In this document: in pieces, positions 18,597-28,385 of the stretch | Layout of the letters: each line of letters begins with the position of its first letter | Numbering within the stretch: position 1 is the stretch's first letter | Origin: Burkholderia contaminans | GTDB taxonomy: Bacteria; Pseudomonadota; Gammaproteobacteria; Burkholderiales; Burkholderiaceae | Length of the DNA stretch: 64,000 nt | Assembly (NCBI RefSeq): GCF_029633825.1 | Contig: NZ_CP090640.1 | Span: forward strand, 310,001-374,000 | Direction of reading: 5' to 3' | The notes under the pieces: model-generated | Database searches by the model: none | What the model was told of the DNA's origin: nothing | Seen by the model: the letters and a program-made list of their open reading frames with translations, nothing else | Program-made: the position numbers and the translations under genes

Positions 18597-19979
18597 TCAG
18601 ATCGTATCCGTCAGCCGCGGCTGCACGTCGGCGATCGACACGTCGGCCGAGCCTTCCGCGAGATGCACGGTCAGCCGGCGCTGCGGCTTCAGCGCGTTCG
18701 GCGTGCGCACCGCACGGCCCGTCTGCGCATCGATCAGCGCCGCATAGCCGCGCTCGAGCGTGCGCTGCGGGCTCAGCACCTCGAGCCGTGCCGCACAGGC
18801 TGACACGCGAGCCGTGTCGCGTTCGTGACGGCGCTGCAAGGCCTGCGCAAGACGCTGCGACAGCCCCGCGAGCGCCCGGCGCGCCTGCGACGGATCGGGG
18901 CGCGCGCGCTGCCAGCGCAGCTGAGCGAGCGCGAACCGCGCGCGCGCGTCGCGCACCGGCCGCGACGCCGCCGACGCAAGCCGCACCGCGAGCTGCTCGA
19001 CGTGCGTGCGCTGCCGCTGCAGCCGCTCGGCCGGGCTCACCAGCCGGCGCGCGAGCCAGTCGAGCTGCTGCGCGCGCTGTTCGAGCCGGCGCTCCATGCC
19101 GCGCGCGAGCGCGCGCTGGCGCTCGCCGACCTCGCGCAGCAGCAAAGCGCGCTGCGGGCTCGCCAGCTCGGCGGCGCCGGTCGGCGTCGGCGCGCGCACG
19201 TCGGCCGCGAAGTCCGCGATCGTGAAATCGGTTTCGTGCCCGACGCCGCTGACGACCGGCAGTTCGCTCGCCGCGATCGCGCGCGCCAGCGCCTCGTCGT
19301 TGAACGACCACAGATCCTCGATCGACCCGCCGCCGCGACAGACCAGCAACACGTCGACCTCGCGGCGCGCATTCGCGGTCTCGACGGCCGCGACGAGCTT
19401 TTCGGCGGAACCGGCGCCCTGCACGGGCGCCGGATAGACGATCACCGGAATGTGCGGCGCGCGGCGGGCGAGCGTGGTCAGCACGTCGCGCAGCGCCGCC
19501 GCCTGCAGCGACGTGACGATGCCGATCGCGCGCGGGTGGGCCGGCAGCGGCCGCTTGCGCTCGGGCGCGAACAGTCCCTCGCTCTCGAGCTGCGCCTTCA
19601 GCCGCAGGAACGCCTCGTACAGGCGCCCCTGCCCGGTGCGCCGCACGGCCTCCACATTGAGCTGCACTTCGCCGCGCGGCTCGTACATCGTGACGACCGC
19701 GCGCACCTCGATCCGGTCACCTTCGCGCGGCGTGAACTCCGCGTATTGCGCGCGGCCGCGGAACATCACGCAGCGCATCTGCGCCTGCTGGTCCTTGATC
19801 GAGAAATACCAGTGGCCGCTCGCGGCGCGCGTGAAATTCGACACTTCGCCCGAAATCCACAGCAGCGGAAACGAGCGCTCGAGCATCGTCGAAATTGCGC
19901 GATTGAGCGCTGAAACGGGAATCACTTCGTCGCCGCCGCGGGTCGCGCCCGGTGCGGCAAATGGGGAGTCGGAAGGCAT
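18597..19979 (-). CDS. xseA: Exodeoxyribonuclease VII large subunit
   Basis: A 460-residue catalytic subunit of exonuclease VII, which cuts single-stranded DNA from both ends and works with XseB. It opens with an OB-fold (about 20-115: [21 protein letters not shown]..., [17 protein letters not shown]), followed by the catalytic core ([59 protein letters not shown]) and a long Arg/Ala-rich coiled coil. The ending RGYAAL...[14 protein letters not shown] is the family C-terminus. The start at 19979 gives the usual length; the frame upstream to 20186 is not family-like. xseB is not in the window. Confidence 0.95.
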   Translation of the reverse strand: MPSDSPFAAPGATRGGDEVIPVSALNRAISTMLERSFPLLWISGEVSNFTRAASGHWYFSIKDQQAQMRCVMFRGRAQYAEFTPREGDRIEVRAVVTMYEPRGEVQLNVEAVRRTGQGRLYEAFLRLKAQLESEGLFAPERKRPLPAHPRAIGIVTSLQAAALRDVLTTLARRAPHIPVIVYPAPVQGAGSAEKLVAAVETANARREVDVLLVCRGGGSIEDLWSFNDEALARAIAASELPVVSGVGHETDFTIADFAADVRAPTPTGAAELASPQRALLLREVGERQRALARGMERRLEQRAQQLDWLARRLVSPAERLQRQRTHVEQLAVRLASAASRPVRDARARFALAQLRWQRARPDPSQARRALAGLSQRLAQALQRRHERDTARVSACAARLEVLSPQRTLERGYAALIDAQTGRAVRTPNALKPQRRLTVHLAEGSADVSIADVQPRLTDTI

Positions 19980-20171
19980 GGACGGTCGGATGAATGCTGG
20001 CGGCGACACGATAGTCCGACACGCGCGCGACGTCCAGCGCCGGCCGCATGTACCGTGACGTTCGGAAGGTGTCCACACTTTGGCAATCATCGGCCTGAAA
20101 CGCGGGAAAACCGCTGCAAAACCCAGACAATTCGCTCCAACACATTGATTTTTATATATTTTTAAATCTTT

Positions 20172-20190
20172 CTGAATGATTCTCATCCGA
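20172..20190. promoter_or_regulatory. Weak Fur-box-like element
   Basis: The segment holds AATGATTCTCAT, which matches about ten of nineteen positions of the Fur consensus, including both inner ATGAT/ATCAT-like arms. It lies at the edge of the AT-rich patch. A likely but unproven iron-regulated promoter part. Confidence 0.25.
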
Positions 20191-20246
20191 TTCGAAGCCC
20201 ACCCGGCGGGCGTTTGACGTCATCGAACGAGGAGTTTTTCACAGAG

Positions 20247-20255
20247 TTATCCACA
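20247..20255 (+). promoter_or_regulatory. Perfect DnaA box (TTATCCACA)
   Basis: Exact nine-base DnaA consensus upstream of lpxK. A single box is not an origin; it may titrate DnaA or be chance. Confidence 0.4.
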
Positions 20256-20428
20256 AGCCCCCACGATCCGGCCCCGCAGGCTGCGGCGGCCGGTCGCGCT
20301 AGCCGCCCCGCCTGCGGCGCGCTAGAGTGCCGCCTTCCGCAGACCCCGCGGCATGCGCCGCCCAACGGAGAATCCGCCTTGACGAATCCGTCCCACGCCG
20401 CGGCGCACGACCTGCCGCGCCCGGCCCG

Positions 20429-21457
20429 ATGAGCGCGCCCGATGGCCCGCTCGCCCGGCTCGAAGCCCGCCTGACGCGCGAATGGCAGCGCCGCGGCGCG
20501 CTCGCGTGGGCGCTCACGCCGTTTGCATGCGTGTTCGGCCTGTGCGCGGCGTTACGGCGCACCGCCTACGCGCAGGGCTGGAAGAAGCCGGTCGACGTCG
20601 GCGTGCCCGTCGTCGTGGTCGGCAACGTGACCGTCGGCGGCACCGGCAAGACGCCGACCGTGATCGCCCTCGTCGACGCGTTGCGCGCGGCCGGCTTCAC
20701 GCCCGGCATCGTGTCGCGCGGCTACGGTGCGAACGTGAAGGCGCCGACCGCCGTCACGCCCGCGTCGCGCGCCAGCGCGGGCGGCGACGAACCGCTCCTG
20801 ATCGCACGCCGCACCGGCGCGCCCGTCTGGGTCTGCCCGGATCGCGTCGCGGCCGCGCAGGCGCTGCGGGCCGCGCATCCGGACGTCGACGTGATCGTCA
20901 GCGACGACGGCCTGCAGCATTACCGCCTCGCGCGCACGGTCGAGCTCGTCGTGTTCGACCACCGGCTCGGCGGCAACGGCTTCCTGCTGCCGGCCGGACC
21001 GTTGCGCGAGCCGCTGTCGCGGCATCGCGACGCCACGCTCGTCAACGATCCGTACAGCGGCGCGCTGCCGCCGTGGCCCGACACCTATTCGCTCGCGCTC
21101 ACGCCGGGCGCCGCGTGGCACCTCGACCAGCCCGCGCTGCGCCGCCCGCTGTCGCAATTCGCGAACGAGCGCGTGCTCGCCGCGGCCGGCATCGGCGCGC
21201 CGGAACGCTTCTTCGCGACGCTGCGCGCGGCCGGTCTCGCGCCCGCGACGCGCGCGCTTCCCGACCACTACGCGTTCGCCGAAAATCCGTTCGTCGACGA
21301 CGCCGTCGATGCGATCCTGATCACCGAGAAGGATGCAGTAAAATTGGGCGCTTCCTGGCGCGACGCCCGACTGTGGGTGGTCCCCGTCGAAGCCGCGCTC
21401 GACCCTCGCCTCATTGCCCTCGTTGTGGAGAAACTCCGTGGACGCTCGCCTGCTTGA
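20429..21457 (+). CDS. lpxK: Tetraacyldisaccharide 4'-kinase
   Basis: A 342-residue inner-membrane-associated kinase that phosphorylates the 4' position of the lipid A disaccharide, giving lipid IVA. It has the Walker A motif [13 protein letters not shown] (about residues 65-77), preceded by one membrane-anchoring hydrophobic segment ([14 protein letters not shown]). Further family marks are [36 protein letters not shown] and LPAGPLREP, with ITEKDAVKL near the end. The start at ATG 20429 fits the family length. It overlaps the following Trm112 gene, as in the common lpxK-ycaR-kdsB order. Confidence 0.95.
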   Translation: MSAPDGPLARLEARLTREWQRRGALAWALTPFACVFGLCAALRRTAYAQGWKKPVDVGVPVVVVGNVTVGGTGKTPTVIALVDALRAAGFTPGIVSRGYGANVKAPTAVTPASRASAGGDEPLLIARRTGAPVWVCPDRVAAAQALRAAHPDVDVIVSDDGLQHYRLARTVELVVFDHRLGGNGFLLPAGPLREPLSRHRDATLVNDPYSGALPPWPDTYSLALTPGAAWHLDQPALRRPLSQFANERVLAAAGIGAPERFFATLRAAGLAPATRALPDHYAFAENPFVDDAVDAILITEKDAVKLGASWRDARLWVVPVEAALDPRLIALVVEKLRGRSPA

Positions 21458-21632
21458 AATCCTTGTGTGCCCTATCTGCAAAGGCCCGCTCCACTATGAC
21501 CGTGCCGCGCAGGAGCTGATCTGCAACGCGGACAAGCTCGCCTACCCGATCCGCGACGGCATCCCCGTGATGCTGGTCGACGAGGCACGTCAGACCGTCG
21601 AAGGCACGCCGGTCGACCCGGCCGGCCGCTAA
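21438..21632 (+). CDS. Trm112 family protein (YcaR-like)
   Basis: A 64-residue protein. GTG 21438 has GGAG seven bases upstream and overlaps the 3' end of lpxK by 20 bases, so translation is probably coupled. It starts [18 protein letters not shown] with a CxxC at 11-14 and continues [21 protein letters not shown], the pattern of E. coli YcaR. In eukaryotes Trm112 activates methyltransferases; in bacteria the role is not clear. Only one full CxxC pair is present, as is usual in this bacterial group. Confidence 0.93.
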   Translation: MDARLLEILVCPICKGPLHYDRAAQELICNADKLAYPIRDGIPVMLVDEARQTVEGTPVDPAGR

Positions 21633-21742
21633 GCCGCCCGACCCGGCCCTCGTCGCGGCCCGTCCGCAGCGAGGGCGCCGAACCCGCGGGCGGCCCCCGT
21701 TCTGACGCGCCGCCCGCTCCGCTCTCTTCACCGCCCTCCCCG

Positions 21743-22528
21743 ATGACTCAACCCTTCATCGCCGTCATTCCCGCCCGGCTCGCTTCGACGCGGCTCCCGA
21801 ACAAGCCGCTCGCCGATCTCGGCGGCAAGCCGATGGTCGTGCGCGTCGCCGAGCGCGCGCGCGAAGCGGGCGCGCAGCAGGTGCTGGTCGCGTCCGACGC
21901 GCAGAGCGTGCTCGATGCGGCCCGCGATCACGGTTTCGAAGCGGTGCTGACGCGCGCCGACCATCCGTCCGGCACCGACCGGCTCGCGGAAGTCGCGGCG
22001 ACGTTCGGGTGGAGCGACGACACCGTCGTCGTCAACGTGCAGGGCGACGAACCGCTGATCGACCCCGTGCTCGTGCGCGACGTAGCGTCGCACCTCGCGA
22101 CCCATCCGGCCTGCGCGATTGCGACGGCCGCCCACCCGATCCACGACGCGGCCGACGTGTTCAACCCGAACGTGGTGAAGGTCGCGCTCGACGCGCAGAG
22201 CGTCGCGCTGTACTTCTCGCGCGCGCCGATTCCGTGGAGCCGGGACGCGTACCAGCCGCACTGGCCCGACGTCGCGGCCATGCCTGCACCGGCCTTCCCG
22301 GTCTATCGGCACATCGGCCTCTATGCCTATCGCGCGCGTTTCCTGCGCACCTATCCGACGCTCGCGCAGGCGCCGATCGAACAGGCCGAGCAGCTCGAGC
22401 AGCTGCGCGCGCTCTGGCACGGCGAGCGCATCGCAGTGCTGATCACCGAGTCCGCGCCGGAAGCCGGGATCGACACGCCGGCCGATCTCGCACGCGTGCA
22501 GGCCCTTTTTCAGCCGTCATCAAAATAA
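21743..22528 (+). CDS. kdsB: 3-deoxy-manno-octulosonate cytidylyltransferase (CMP-Kdo synthetase)
   Basis: A 261-residue cytosolic enzyme that makes CMP-Kdo from CTP and Kdo for the lipopolysaccharide inner core. The N-terminal nucleotide-binding signature [15 protein letters not shown] is followed by [40 protein letters not shown] and YFSRAPIPW, all standard for KdsB. It works in the same pathway as lpxK two genes upstream: KdtA adds Kdo to the lipid IVA made by LpxK. The 110 bp between it and the Trm112 gene hold no other feature. Confidence 0.97.
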   Translation: MTQPFIAVIPARLASTRLPNKPLADLGGKPMVVRVAERAREAGAQQVLVASDAQSVLDAARDHGFEAVLTRADHPSGTDRLAEVAATFGWSDDTVVVNVQGDEPLIDPVLVRDVASHLATHPACAIATAAHPIHDAADVFNPNVVKVALDAQSVALYFSRAPIPWSRDAYQPHWPDVAAMPAPAFPVYRHIGLYAYRARFLRTYPTLAQAPIEQAEQLEQLRALWHGERIAVLITESAPEAGIDTPADLARVQALFQPSSK

Positions 22529-22540
22529 CCCGTGGCATAA

Positions 22541-23398
<858 letters not shown>

Positions 23399-23418
23399 GC
23401 AGCGCATCGCGCACCCGC

Positions 23419-23447
23419 AAGCCGCCCGTTCCGGGCGGCTTTTTTTT
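23419..23447 (+). terminator. Rho-independent terminator of adk
   Basis: AAGCCGCCCG at 23419-23428 pairs with CGGGCGGCTT at 23432-23441, followed by a T-run. Confidence 0.9.
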
Positions 23448-23693
23448 GCCCGGGCGGGCTTCGCACGACCGCTCCGGTCTCGCCGTCGCGCAAGCGTGCC
23501 CCGTACAATCGGTCGGGTGCGGGCGCTCCCGTGACCCGGGCGCCGGCATCTCAACCGCTCGCACGGCATCGAACCGCGCAACCGCTTTGCGCGGCACCGC
23601 AACCAGCGCCGAGGCGCCAGCAGCGGTCGATCACCTTGGATGGGTCCGCCCTGAGCGCTAAAGCGCCAGGGGCGCTCAACAACGGAGACAGTC

Positions 23694-24452
23694 ATGGACA
23701 TTCGCGGCAACGTGTTTCTGATCACGGGCGGCGCATCGGGCCTCGGCGCCGGCACCGCGCGGATGCTCGCGCAGGCAGGCGGCATGGTCGTGCTCGCCGA
23801 CCTGAACGACGCGGCGGGCACGGCGCTCGCGACCGAACTGGGCGGCATCTTCGTGCACTGCGACGTGTCGAGCGAAGCCGACGCGCACGCGGCCGTCAGC
23901 GCGGCGACGCAAGCCGGCACGCTGCGCGGCCTCGTGAACTGCGCGGGCATCGCGCCCGCCGCGAAGACCGTCGGCAAGGACGGCGCGCATCCGCTCGACG
24001 TGTTCGCGAAGACGATCAACGTGAACCTCGTGGGCACATTCAACATGATCCGGCTCGCGGCCGCCGCGATGGCTGCCACCGCGCCGACGGCGGACGGCGA
24101 GCGCGGCGTGATCGTCAGCACAGCGTCGGTTGCCGCGTTCGACGGGCAGATCGGCCAGGCCGCATACGCGGCGTCGAAAGCCGGTGTCGCGGGCATGACG
24201 CTGCCGATCGCGCGCGATCTGTCGCGCAGCGGCATCCGTGTGATGACGATCGCGCCCGGCCTGTTCGAGACGCCGATGCTGCTCGGCATGCCGCAGGACG
24301 TGCAGGACGCGCTCGGCGCGATGGTGCCGTTCCCGCCGCGGCTCGGCAAACCGGCCGAATACGCGCTGCTGGTGCGCCAGATCGTCGAGAATCCGATGCT
24401 CAACGGTGAAGTGATCCGCCTCGACGGCGCGATCCGGATGCAGCCGAAATAG
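23694..24452 (+). CDS. Short-chain dehydrogenase, type II 3-hydroxyacyl-CoA dehydrogenase-like
   Basis: A 252-residue NAD-dependent dehydrogenase of the classical SDR family. It has the cofactor motif [16 protein letters not shown], the NCAGIAP loop, catalytic Ser in [13 protein letters not shown] and the YAASKAG Tyr/Lys pair. The pattern [27 protein letters not shown] with [11 protein letters not shown] is that of HSD17B10-type enzymes, which oxidise 3-hydroxy(-2-methyl)acyl-CoA in fatty acid and isoleucine breakdown. The substrate is inferred from family only. The gene stands alone between two terminators; TACAAT near 23502 may be its -10. Confidence 0.88.
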   Translation: MDIRGNVFLITGGASGLGAGTARMLAQAGGMVVLADLNDAAGTALATELGGIFVHCDVSSEADAHAAVSAATQAGTLRGLVNCAGIAPAAKTVGKDGAHPLDVFAKTINVNLVGTFNMIRLAAAAMAATAPTADGERGVIVSTASVAAFDGQIGQAAYAASKAGVAGMTLPIARDLSRSGIRVMTIAPGLFETPMLLGMPQDVQDALGAMVPFPPRLGKPAEYALLVRQIVENPMLNGEVIRLDGAIRMQPK

Positions 24453-24458
24453 GCATAA

Positions 24459-24485
24459 AAAAACGCCCGCGATGCGGGCGTTTTT
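24459..24485. terminator. Bidirectional terminator
   Basis: AAAAACGCCCGC at 24459-24470 pairs with GCGGGCGTTTTT at 24474-24485. It serves the SDR gene from the left and the murJ-sirB1 transcript from the right. Confidence 0.9.
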
Positions 24486-24515
24486 CATTCAGGGTTCCGG
24501 CAGCGTCGCGGTAGC

Positions 24516-25358
24516 TCAGTCCTCGCCGTCGCGCTGCATCCGCTGCCGCAATTCGGTCACCTGCGACTCGACGACGGTGGCGTCGTCCGCGTCCGGCCGC
24601 TCGCCGAGATACTGTTCGAGATCCTCGAGCGCGGGCCGCAGGTAATCGAGCCGCGCATACGCGAAACCGCGGTCGCGGACTTCGTCGAGGTGCTCGGGCA
24701 GCAGGATCACGAGCCGCTGCTGCACCGCGAGCAGCCGCTGCCAGCGTTCCGTCTGAAGATAGATCGTCTTCAGGTTGCGCAGCATCCGCGCGATGATCTC
24801 TCGGCTCGTCGCCGGCTGCAGCAGCGCGCGCAACGCGCTGTCGACCGCACCGGCCGCCCGCGCGACGTACGGTTCGAGCATCTCGACCATCTCGGCTTCG
24901 GACAGCGAATGGCCGTTGGCCGGATCGATGATCAGGTCGCCGTCCGGCAGCGTGACGCGCAGCAGGAAGTGACCGGGGAACGACACGCCGCGCGCCGGCA
25001 CGCCGATCTGCTCGGCGAGCTCCAGATACAGCACCGACAGCGAGATCGGGATCCCGCGCCGCCGCTTCAGCACGGCGTTCAGGTGGCTGTTATCGGGGTC
25101 GTAATAGTCGTTGTGATTGCACGCGAAGCCGAGCTCGCGGAAGAAGAAATCGTTCAGTGCGGCGACGCGGCCCTTCAGGTCCGCATCGTCCGTGAGCCGC
25201 CGGCGCAACCGCGCCGCCAGCATGTCGAGTTCGGCCAGCGTGCCCTGCAGGTCGAGGTCGGGATACGCGTCCTGCGCCAGCGACAGCGCCGCTTCCGTGA
25301 CGGGCAGACTGTCGTCGTCCGCCACGAGCGTGCTGAAGTAGTCGAGGACGCGGGTCAT
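24516..25358 (-). CDS. SirB1 family transglutaminase-like/TPR protein
   Basis: A 280-residue cytosolic protein. The N-terminal two thirds are the SirB1 (transglutaminase-like) domain: FFFRELGFACNHNDYYDPDNSHLNAVL..., RRRGIPISLSVLYLELAEQIGVPARGVSFPGHFLLR and LIIDPANG; the Cys, His and Asp positions are those of the fold. The C-terminal third is a TPR-like region (LRNLKTIYLQTERWQRLLAVQQRLVILLP). Function is not established; the name comes from a Salmonella invasion-regulator locus. An in-frame GTG at 25370 overlaps the murJ stop as GTGA and has AAGG upstream, so four more residues are possible. It is coupled to murJ. Confidence 0.88.
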   Translation of the reverse strand: MTRVLDYFSTLVADDDSLPVTEAALSLAQDAYPDLDLQGTLAELDMLAARLRRRLTDDADLKGRVAALNDFFFRELGFACNHNDYYDPDNSHLNAVLKRRRGIPISLSVLYLELAEQIGVPARGVSFPGHFLLRVTLPDGDLIIDPANGHSLSEAEMVEMLEPYVARAAGAVDSALRALLQPATSREIIARMLRNLKTIYLQTERWQRLLAVQQRLVILLPEHLDEVRDRGFAYARLDYLRPALEDLEQYLGERPDADDATVVESQVTELRQRMQRDGED

Positions 25359-25366
25359 TGCGGTCG

Positions 25367-26917
25367 TCACTTGGCGCGCCTTCTGAAATAAGCGTATTTG
25401 AAGCCCATCACCCACAACATACCGAAATATAGTGCAGCGAACAGCACGAGGCACGCGGCCATCAGCGCGATGCGATCGAGCGGCCGCGTACGCATCCCGG
25501 TCCAGTCGAAGCTGATCGACAGCCAGTGCATCAGGCCGGCGAGCACGAGCGCCGCGCCGATCAGCTGCACGAAGAAGCGCAGCCAGCCCGGCGACGGCTG
25601 GTAGATGCCGCGCTTGCGCAGCCCGATGAACAGCAGCAGCGAGTTCAGGCACGCGCCGACGCCGATGCTCAGCGTCAGGCCCGCGTGGCCGATCAGCGGC
25701 ACGAACACGTAGTTCGAGATCTGCGTGACGATCAGCACGCCGATCGCGATCTTCACGGGCGTCTTGATGTCCTGCTTCGCATAGAAGCCCGGCGCGAGGA
25801 TCTTGATCAGGATGATGCCGACGAGGCCGATCCCGTAGGTCGCCAGCGCGCGCGCGACCATCGTGACGGTGTGCGCGTCGAACTTGCCGTAGTTGAACAG
25901 TGTCGCGGTGAGCGGCGTCGCGAAGAAGAACAGCGCGAGCGCACTCGGCGCCGCGAGCAGGAACGTGACGCGCAGGCCCCAGTCGAGCAGCGCCGAATAC
26001 TCGTGCGAATCGGCATCGACGTGCGCCTTCGACAGGCTCGGCAGCAAGATCGTGCCGAGCGCGACGCCGAGCAGCGCCGTCGGGAATTCCATCAGGCGGT
26101 CGGCGTAGTTGATCCACGACACGGCGCCCTGCCCGAGCCGCGACGCGATGTTGGTGTTGATGATCAGCGACAGTTGCGCGACCGACACCGCGAACGTCGC
26201 GGGCACCATCTTCGCGAGCACGCGCTTCACGCCCGGGTGGCGCAGCGCGCGCAGCGGGTTGAGGCCGATCAGCGGCACCATGTCGATCTTCTTCAGGCCC
26301 GGCAGCTGCACGAGGAACTGCAGCACGCCGCCGACGATGACGGCCCATGCCAACGCAAACACCGGTACCTTCAGGTGCGGCGCGACGAACACGGCTGCGG
26401 CGATGAACGCGACGTTGAGCAGCACCGGCGCGAACGCGGGCAGCGAGAAGCTCTTGTACGTGTTCAGCACGCCGGAGGCGAGCGTCGTCAGCGAGATGAA
26501 CACGATGTACGGGAACATGATCTGCGTCATCGTGACCGCGAGCGGGAACGCCTGCCCGTCGGTGTGCAGGCCGGACGCGACCGCGAACACGACCCACGAT
26601 GCGCCGGCGATCCCGACCACCGACAGCACGGCAAGCGCCCACGCCAGCACGGTGGACATCGCGTCGACGAGCGCTTTCGTCGCGTCATGCCCCTGCTGGT
26701 TCTTGAACTCGGCGAGGATCGGCACGAACGCCTGCGAGAACGCACCTTCGGCAGACAGGCGGCGCAGCAGGTTCGGGATACGGAAGGCAACGTAGAACGC
26801 GTCGGTGTATTGACTGGCGCCGAACGCACGGGCGATCAGCGTCTCGCGGGCCAGTCCGGTCACGCGCGACAGCAGCGTGAAGCCGCTGACCGTCAGCAGG
26901 GCTCGGAATAGATTCAT
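25367..26917 (-). CDS. murJ: Lipid II flippase
   Basis: A 516-residue polytopic inner-membrane protein of the MOP exporter superfamily with about 14 helices. It moves lipid II to the periplasmic side for peptidoglycan synthesis. It opens with MNLFRALLTVSGFTLLSRVTGLARE and has the family segments RIPNLLRRLSAEGAFSQAFVPI, LASGVLNTYKSFSLPAFAPVLLN, VSWINYADRLMEFPTALLGVALGT and LAPGFYAKQDIKTPVKIA, with the essential Arg/Asp positions kept. The start at 26917 is fixed by family alignment; a perfect TATAAT lies only nine bases upstream of it. The SirB1 gene follows immediately. Confidence 0.96.
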   Translation of the reverse strand: MNLFRALLTVSGFTLLSRVTGLARETLIARAFGASQYTDAFYVAFRIPNLLRRLSAEGAFSQAFVPILAEFKNQQGHDATKALVDAMSTVLAWALAVLSVVGIAGASWVVFAVASGLHTDGQAFPLAVTMTQIMFPYIVFISLTTLASGVLNTYKSFSLPAFAPVLLNVAFIAAAVFVAPHLKVPVFALAWAVIVGGVLQFLVQLPGLKKIDMVPLIGLNPLRALRHPGVKRVLAKMVPATFAVSVAQLSLIINTNIASRLGQGAVSWINYADRLMEFPTALLGVALGTILLPSLSKAHVDADSHEYSALLDWGLRVTFLLAAPSALALFFFATPLTATLFNYGKFDAHTVTMVARALATYGIGLVGIILIKILAPGFYAKQDIKTPVKIAIGVLIVTQISNYVFVPLIGHAGLTLSIGVGACLNSLLLFIGLRKRGIYQPSPGWLRFFVQLIGAALVLAGLMHWLSISFDWTGMRTRPLDRIALMAACLVLFAALYFGMLWVMGFKYAYFRRRAK

Positions 26918-26926
26918 GGGGCGCTT

Positions 26927-26932
26927 ATTATA
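26927..26932 (-). promoter_or_regulatory. Perfect -10 hexamer nine bases before murJ
   Basis: TATAAT on the minus strand, nine bases from the ATG, would start transcription within one or two bases of the start codon. No good -35 is seen at 16-18 bp. Confidence 0.35.
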
Positions 26933-27016
26933 CGGACGTTGCGTGGCCCGGCCAGCGGCCGATGCCGAAAAGCGCGCACGCGCGCGGCGCCCTCCTCGGC
27001 GGGTGTCACGTTGAAC

Positions 27017-27046
27017 TTGCCACGCGCTTGATTTTGTTGCTATAAT
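27017..27046 (+). promoter_or_regulatory. Promoter of rpsT
   Basis: TTGCCA (27017-27022), 18 bp, TATAAT (27041-27046). It predicts a leader of about 170 bases, which contains the hairpin CCCCTG...CAGGGG at about 27127-27150. E. coli S20 represses its own translation, so such a leader would fit autoregulation; that is inference here. Confidence 0.65.
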
Positions 27047-27221
27047 CGCCGGTTTCTGGGCTCGTACATGCACGGCAACTGCCGTTTTCATGTCCCTGCC
27101 TCGGTTAAAATCACCGTTTTTTATGCGCCCCTGGGCAATCGCTCTCAGGGGACGGATCGAAAAGCAGCGCTTGGCCGTCTAGGCTCCAAGCTCTGGAAAC
27201 AGGACAGGATAAGGAACCGTC

Positions 27222-27494
27222 ATGGCTAACTCCGCACAAGCACGCAAGCGCGCCCGCCAGGCCGCGAAGGCAAATTCGCACAACTCGGCGCTGCGCTCGA
27301 AATTCCGTACCGCGATCAAGGCTGTTCGCAAGGCTGTCGACGCCGGCGATCAAGCAAAGGCTGCAGAGCTGTTCAAGTCTGCCGTCAAGACGATCGACAC
27401 GATCGCCGACAAGAAGATCGTTCACAAGAACAAGGCCGCTCGCAGCAAGAGCCGCCTGGCCGCAGCCGTCAAGGGTCTGCAGGCAGCAGCGTAA
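27222..27494 (+). CDS. rpsT: 30S ribosomal protein S20
   Basis: A 90-residue, strongly basic, largely helical primary 16S rRNA-binding protein. [16 protein letters not shown]..., [16 protein letters not shown] and [21 protein letters not shown] are the S20 pattern and length is standard. ATAAGGAACC precedes the start. It is divergent from murJ, as in many beta-proteobacteria, and ends in a bidirectional terminator. Confidence 0.98.
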   Translation: MANSAQARKRARQAAKANSHNSALRSKFRTAIKAVRKAVDAGDQAKAAELFKSAVKTIDTIADKKIVHKNKAARSKSRLAAAVKGLQAAA

Positions 27495-27540
27495 ATCCGG
27501 TGCGCCCGCTCACGCGGGCGTTCCTGTTTCCTGCGATCGC

Positions 27541-27568
27541 AAAAAAGCCCGCCTAGGCGGGCTTTTTT
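27541..27568. terminator. Bidirectional terminator of rpsT
   Basis: AAAAAAGCCCGCC at 27541-27553 and GGCGGGCTTTTTT at 27556-27568 form a perfect 13-bp stem with a T-run on both strands. Confidence 0.92.
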
Positions 27569-27651
27569 GTCGCCTGTCGCCGGCGCATCCTGCAAGCCGA
27601 CGACAGTTGCCACGAGGGCGGGCGCGGCAAGCGCCCTCGCCCGCGCCGGCA

Positions 27652-27972
27652 TCACTTCTTCACGCCGTAGTCCGGCAGTTCGCACGCCTCGGTCACGACG
27701 AGGTTGTTGTCCTTCGCGAAATTCAGCACGAAATCGAACGCCATCGGCTCGACGTCGCGCAGCCGGGAATCGAGGATCACGCATTTCAGGTCGCCGAGCA
27801 TCGTCGGACGCACGTAGAGCGAATACTTGAGGCGCGCATTGGGCCCGCTCGCCCCCGGCCCGAAGCAGGCCATCACACCGGCCAGACGTTCCGACCAGTC
27901 GCTCGGGCGAAACTTTTTCCCGTCTTTCGTGATGCCCTGGATGAAGAATTCGGTCGGAGGGGTTTCAGCCAT
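27652..27972 (-). CDS. DUF3579 family protein
   Basis: A 106-residue cytosolic protein. MAETPPTEFFIQGITKDGKKFRPSDWSERLAGVM begins the DUF3579 pattern (split here: FFIQGITKDG, then FRPSDWSERLAGVM), followed by YVRPTMLGDLKCVILD, VEPMAFDFVLNFAKDNNL and ACELPDYGVKK. The family is restricted mostly to beta-proteobacteria and has no known function. It stands divergent from argF, an arrangement found in other Burkholderiales, and a minus-strand TATAAT at 28188-28193 may serve it with a leader of about 200 bases. Confidence 0.85.
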   Translation of the reverse strand: MAETPPTEFFIQGITKDGKKFRPSDWSERLAGVMACFGPGASGPNARLKYSLYVRPTMLGDLKCVILDSRLRDVEPMAFDFVLNFAKDNNLVVTEACELPDYGVKK

Positions 27973-28282
27973 GTGGTTACCCAAGTGACGGCCCGGCGAT
28001 GTCCAGGCAACGGCGCCTGGATACGCGAACACAAAGCTGAAACGGACGGCGGCACAAGCATTCCGATATCCCGAAAACAGGACGTCGGCGCGCGCCGCCG
28101 GCGGACTGCACCGGATTTGTGCAGCGCACGGCTTGTGTCCGGCAGAGCGCGAGGAGGCTTGCCTGCCGGGCTGGAGAAAACTTTTGGATTATACCGCAGC
28201 GCGCCATTGCGCGCCGTCCCGACACCTCTCCGCCTGCGTCGCTTGCCGCGCGCGGCGATCGCGCCCCGCTTCTCTCCGCGGC

Positions 28283-28311
28283 TCGTCAAAGCACAGAAAA
28301 TCCTTTATGCT
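28283..28311 (+). promoter_or_regulatory. Candidate argF promoter
   Basis: TCGTCA (28283-28288), 17 bp, TATGCT (28306-28311), about 75 bases before the argF ATG. No ArgR box was recognised. Confidence 0.45.
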
Positions 28312-28319
28312 GCTTTGAG

Positions 28320-28328
28320 TTATCCACA
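28320..28328 (+). promoter_or_regulatory. Perfect DnaA box (TTATCCACA) at the argF transcription start
   Basis: The exact nine-base consensus begins about nine bases after the proposed -10, so bound DnaA would cover the predicted start site. Isolated, with no neighbouring boxes. Confidence 0.35.
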
Positions 28329-28385
28329 CCCGACGGCGGCGCCGTCCGGCCTTGCTGCCGGGTGCAACCCGCCGTATTTTGCTTC

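Larger units (their letters stand above)
19980..20428. other. Long xseA-lpxK intergenic region
   Basis: 449 bases between divergently read genes. About 20140-20185 is strikingly AT-rich for this genome (TTTTTATATATTTTTAAATC). It contains a Fur-box-like element and a perfect DnaA box, listed separately. A 72-codon open frame at 20214-20432 has no ribosome-binding site or family similarity and is not called. Confidence 0.6.
27973..28385. other. DUF3579-argF divergent intergenic region
   Basis: 413 bases without a supportable gene. It contains a minus-strand TATAAT (28188-28193) for the DUF3579 gene and a plus-strand promoter plus DnaA box before argF, listed separately. Confidence 0.5.

Noticed and set aside
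20247..20255. Replication origin
   Set aside because: A single DnaA box, no cluster, no dnaA/dnaN or parAB nearby.
24516..26642. 708-codon minus-strand frame
   Set aside because: Only its last 280 codons are the SirB1 gene; the earlier part overlaps murJ in another frame and is Arg/Ala-rich nonsense.
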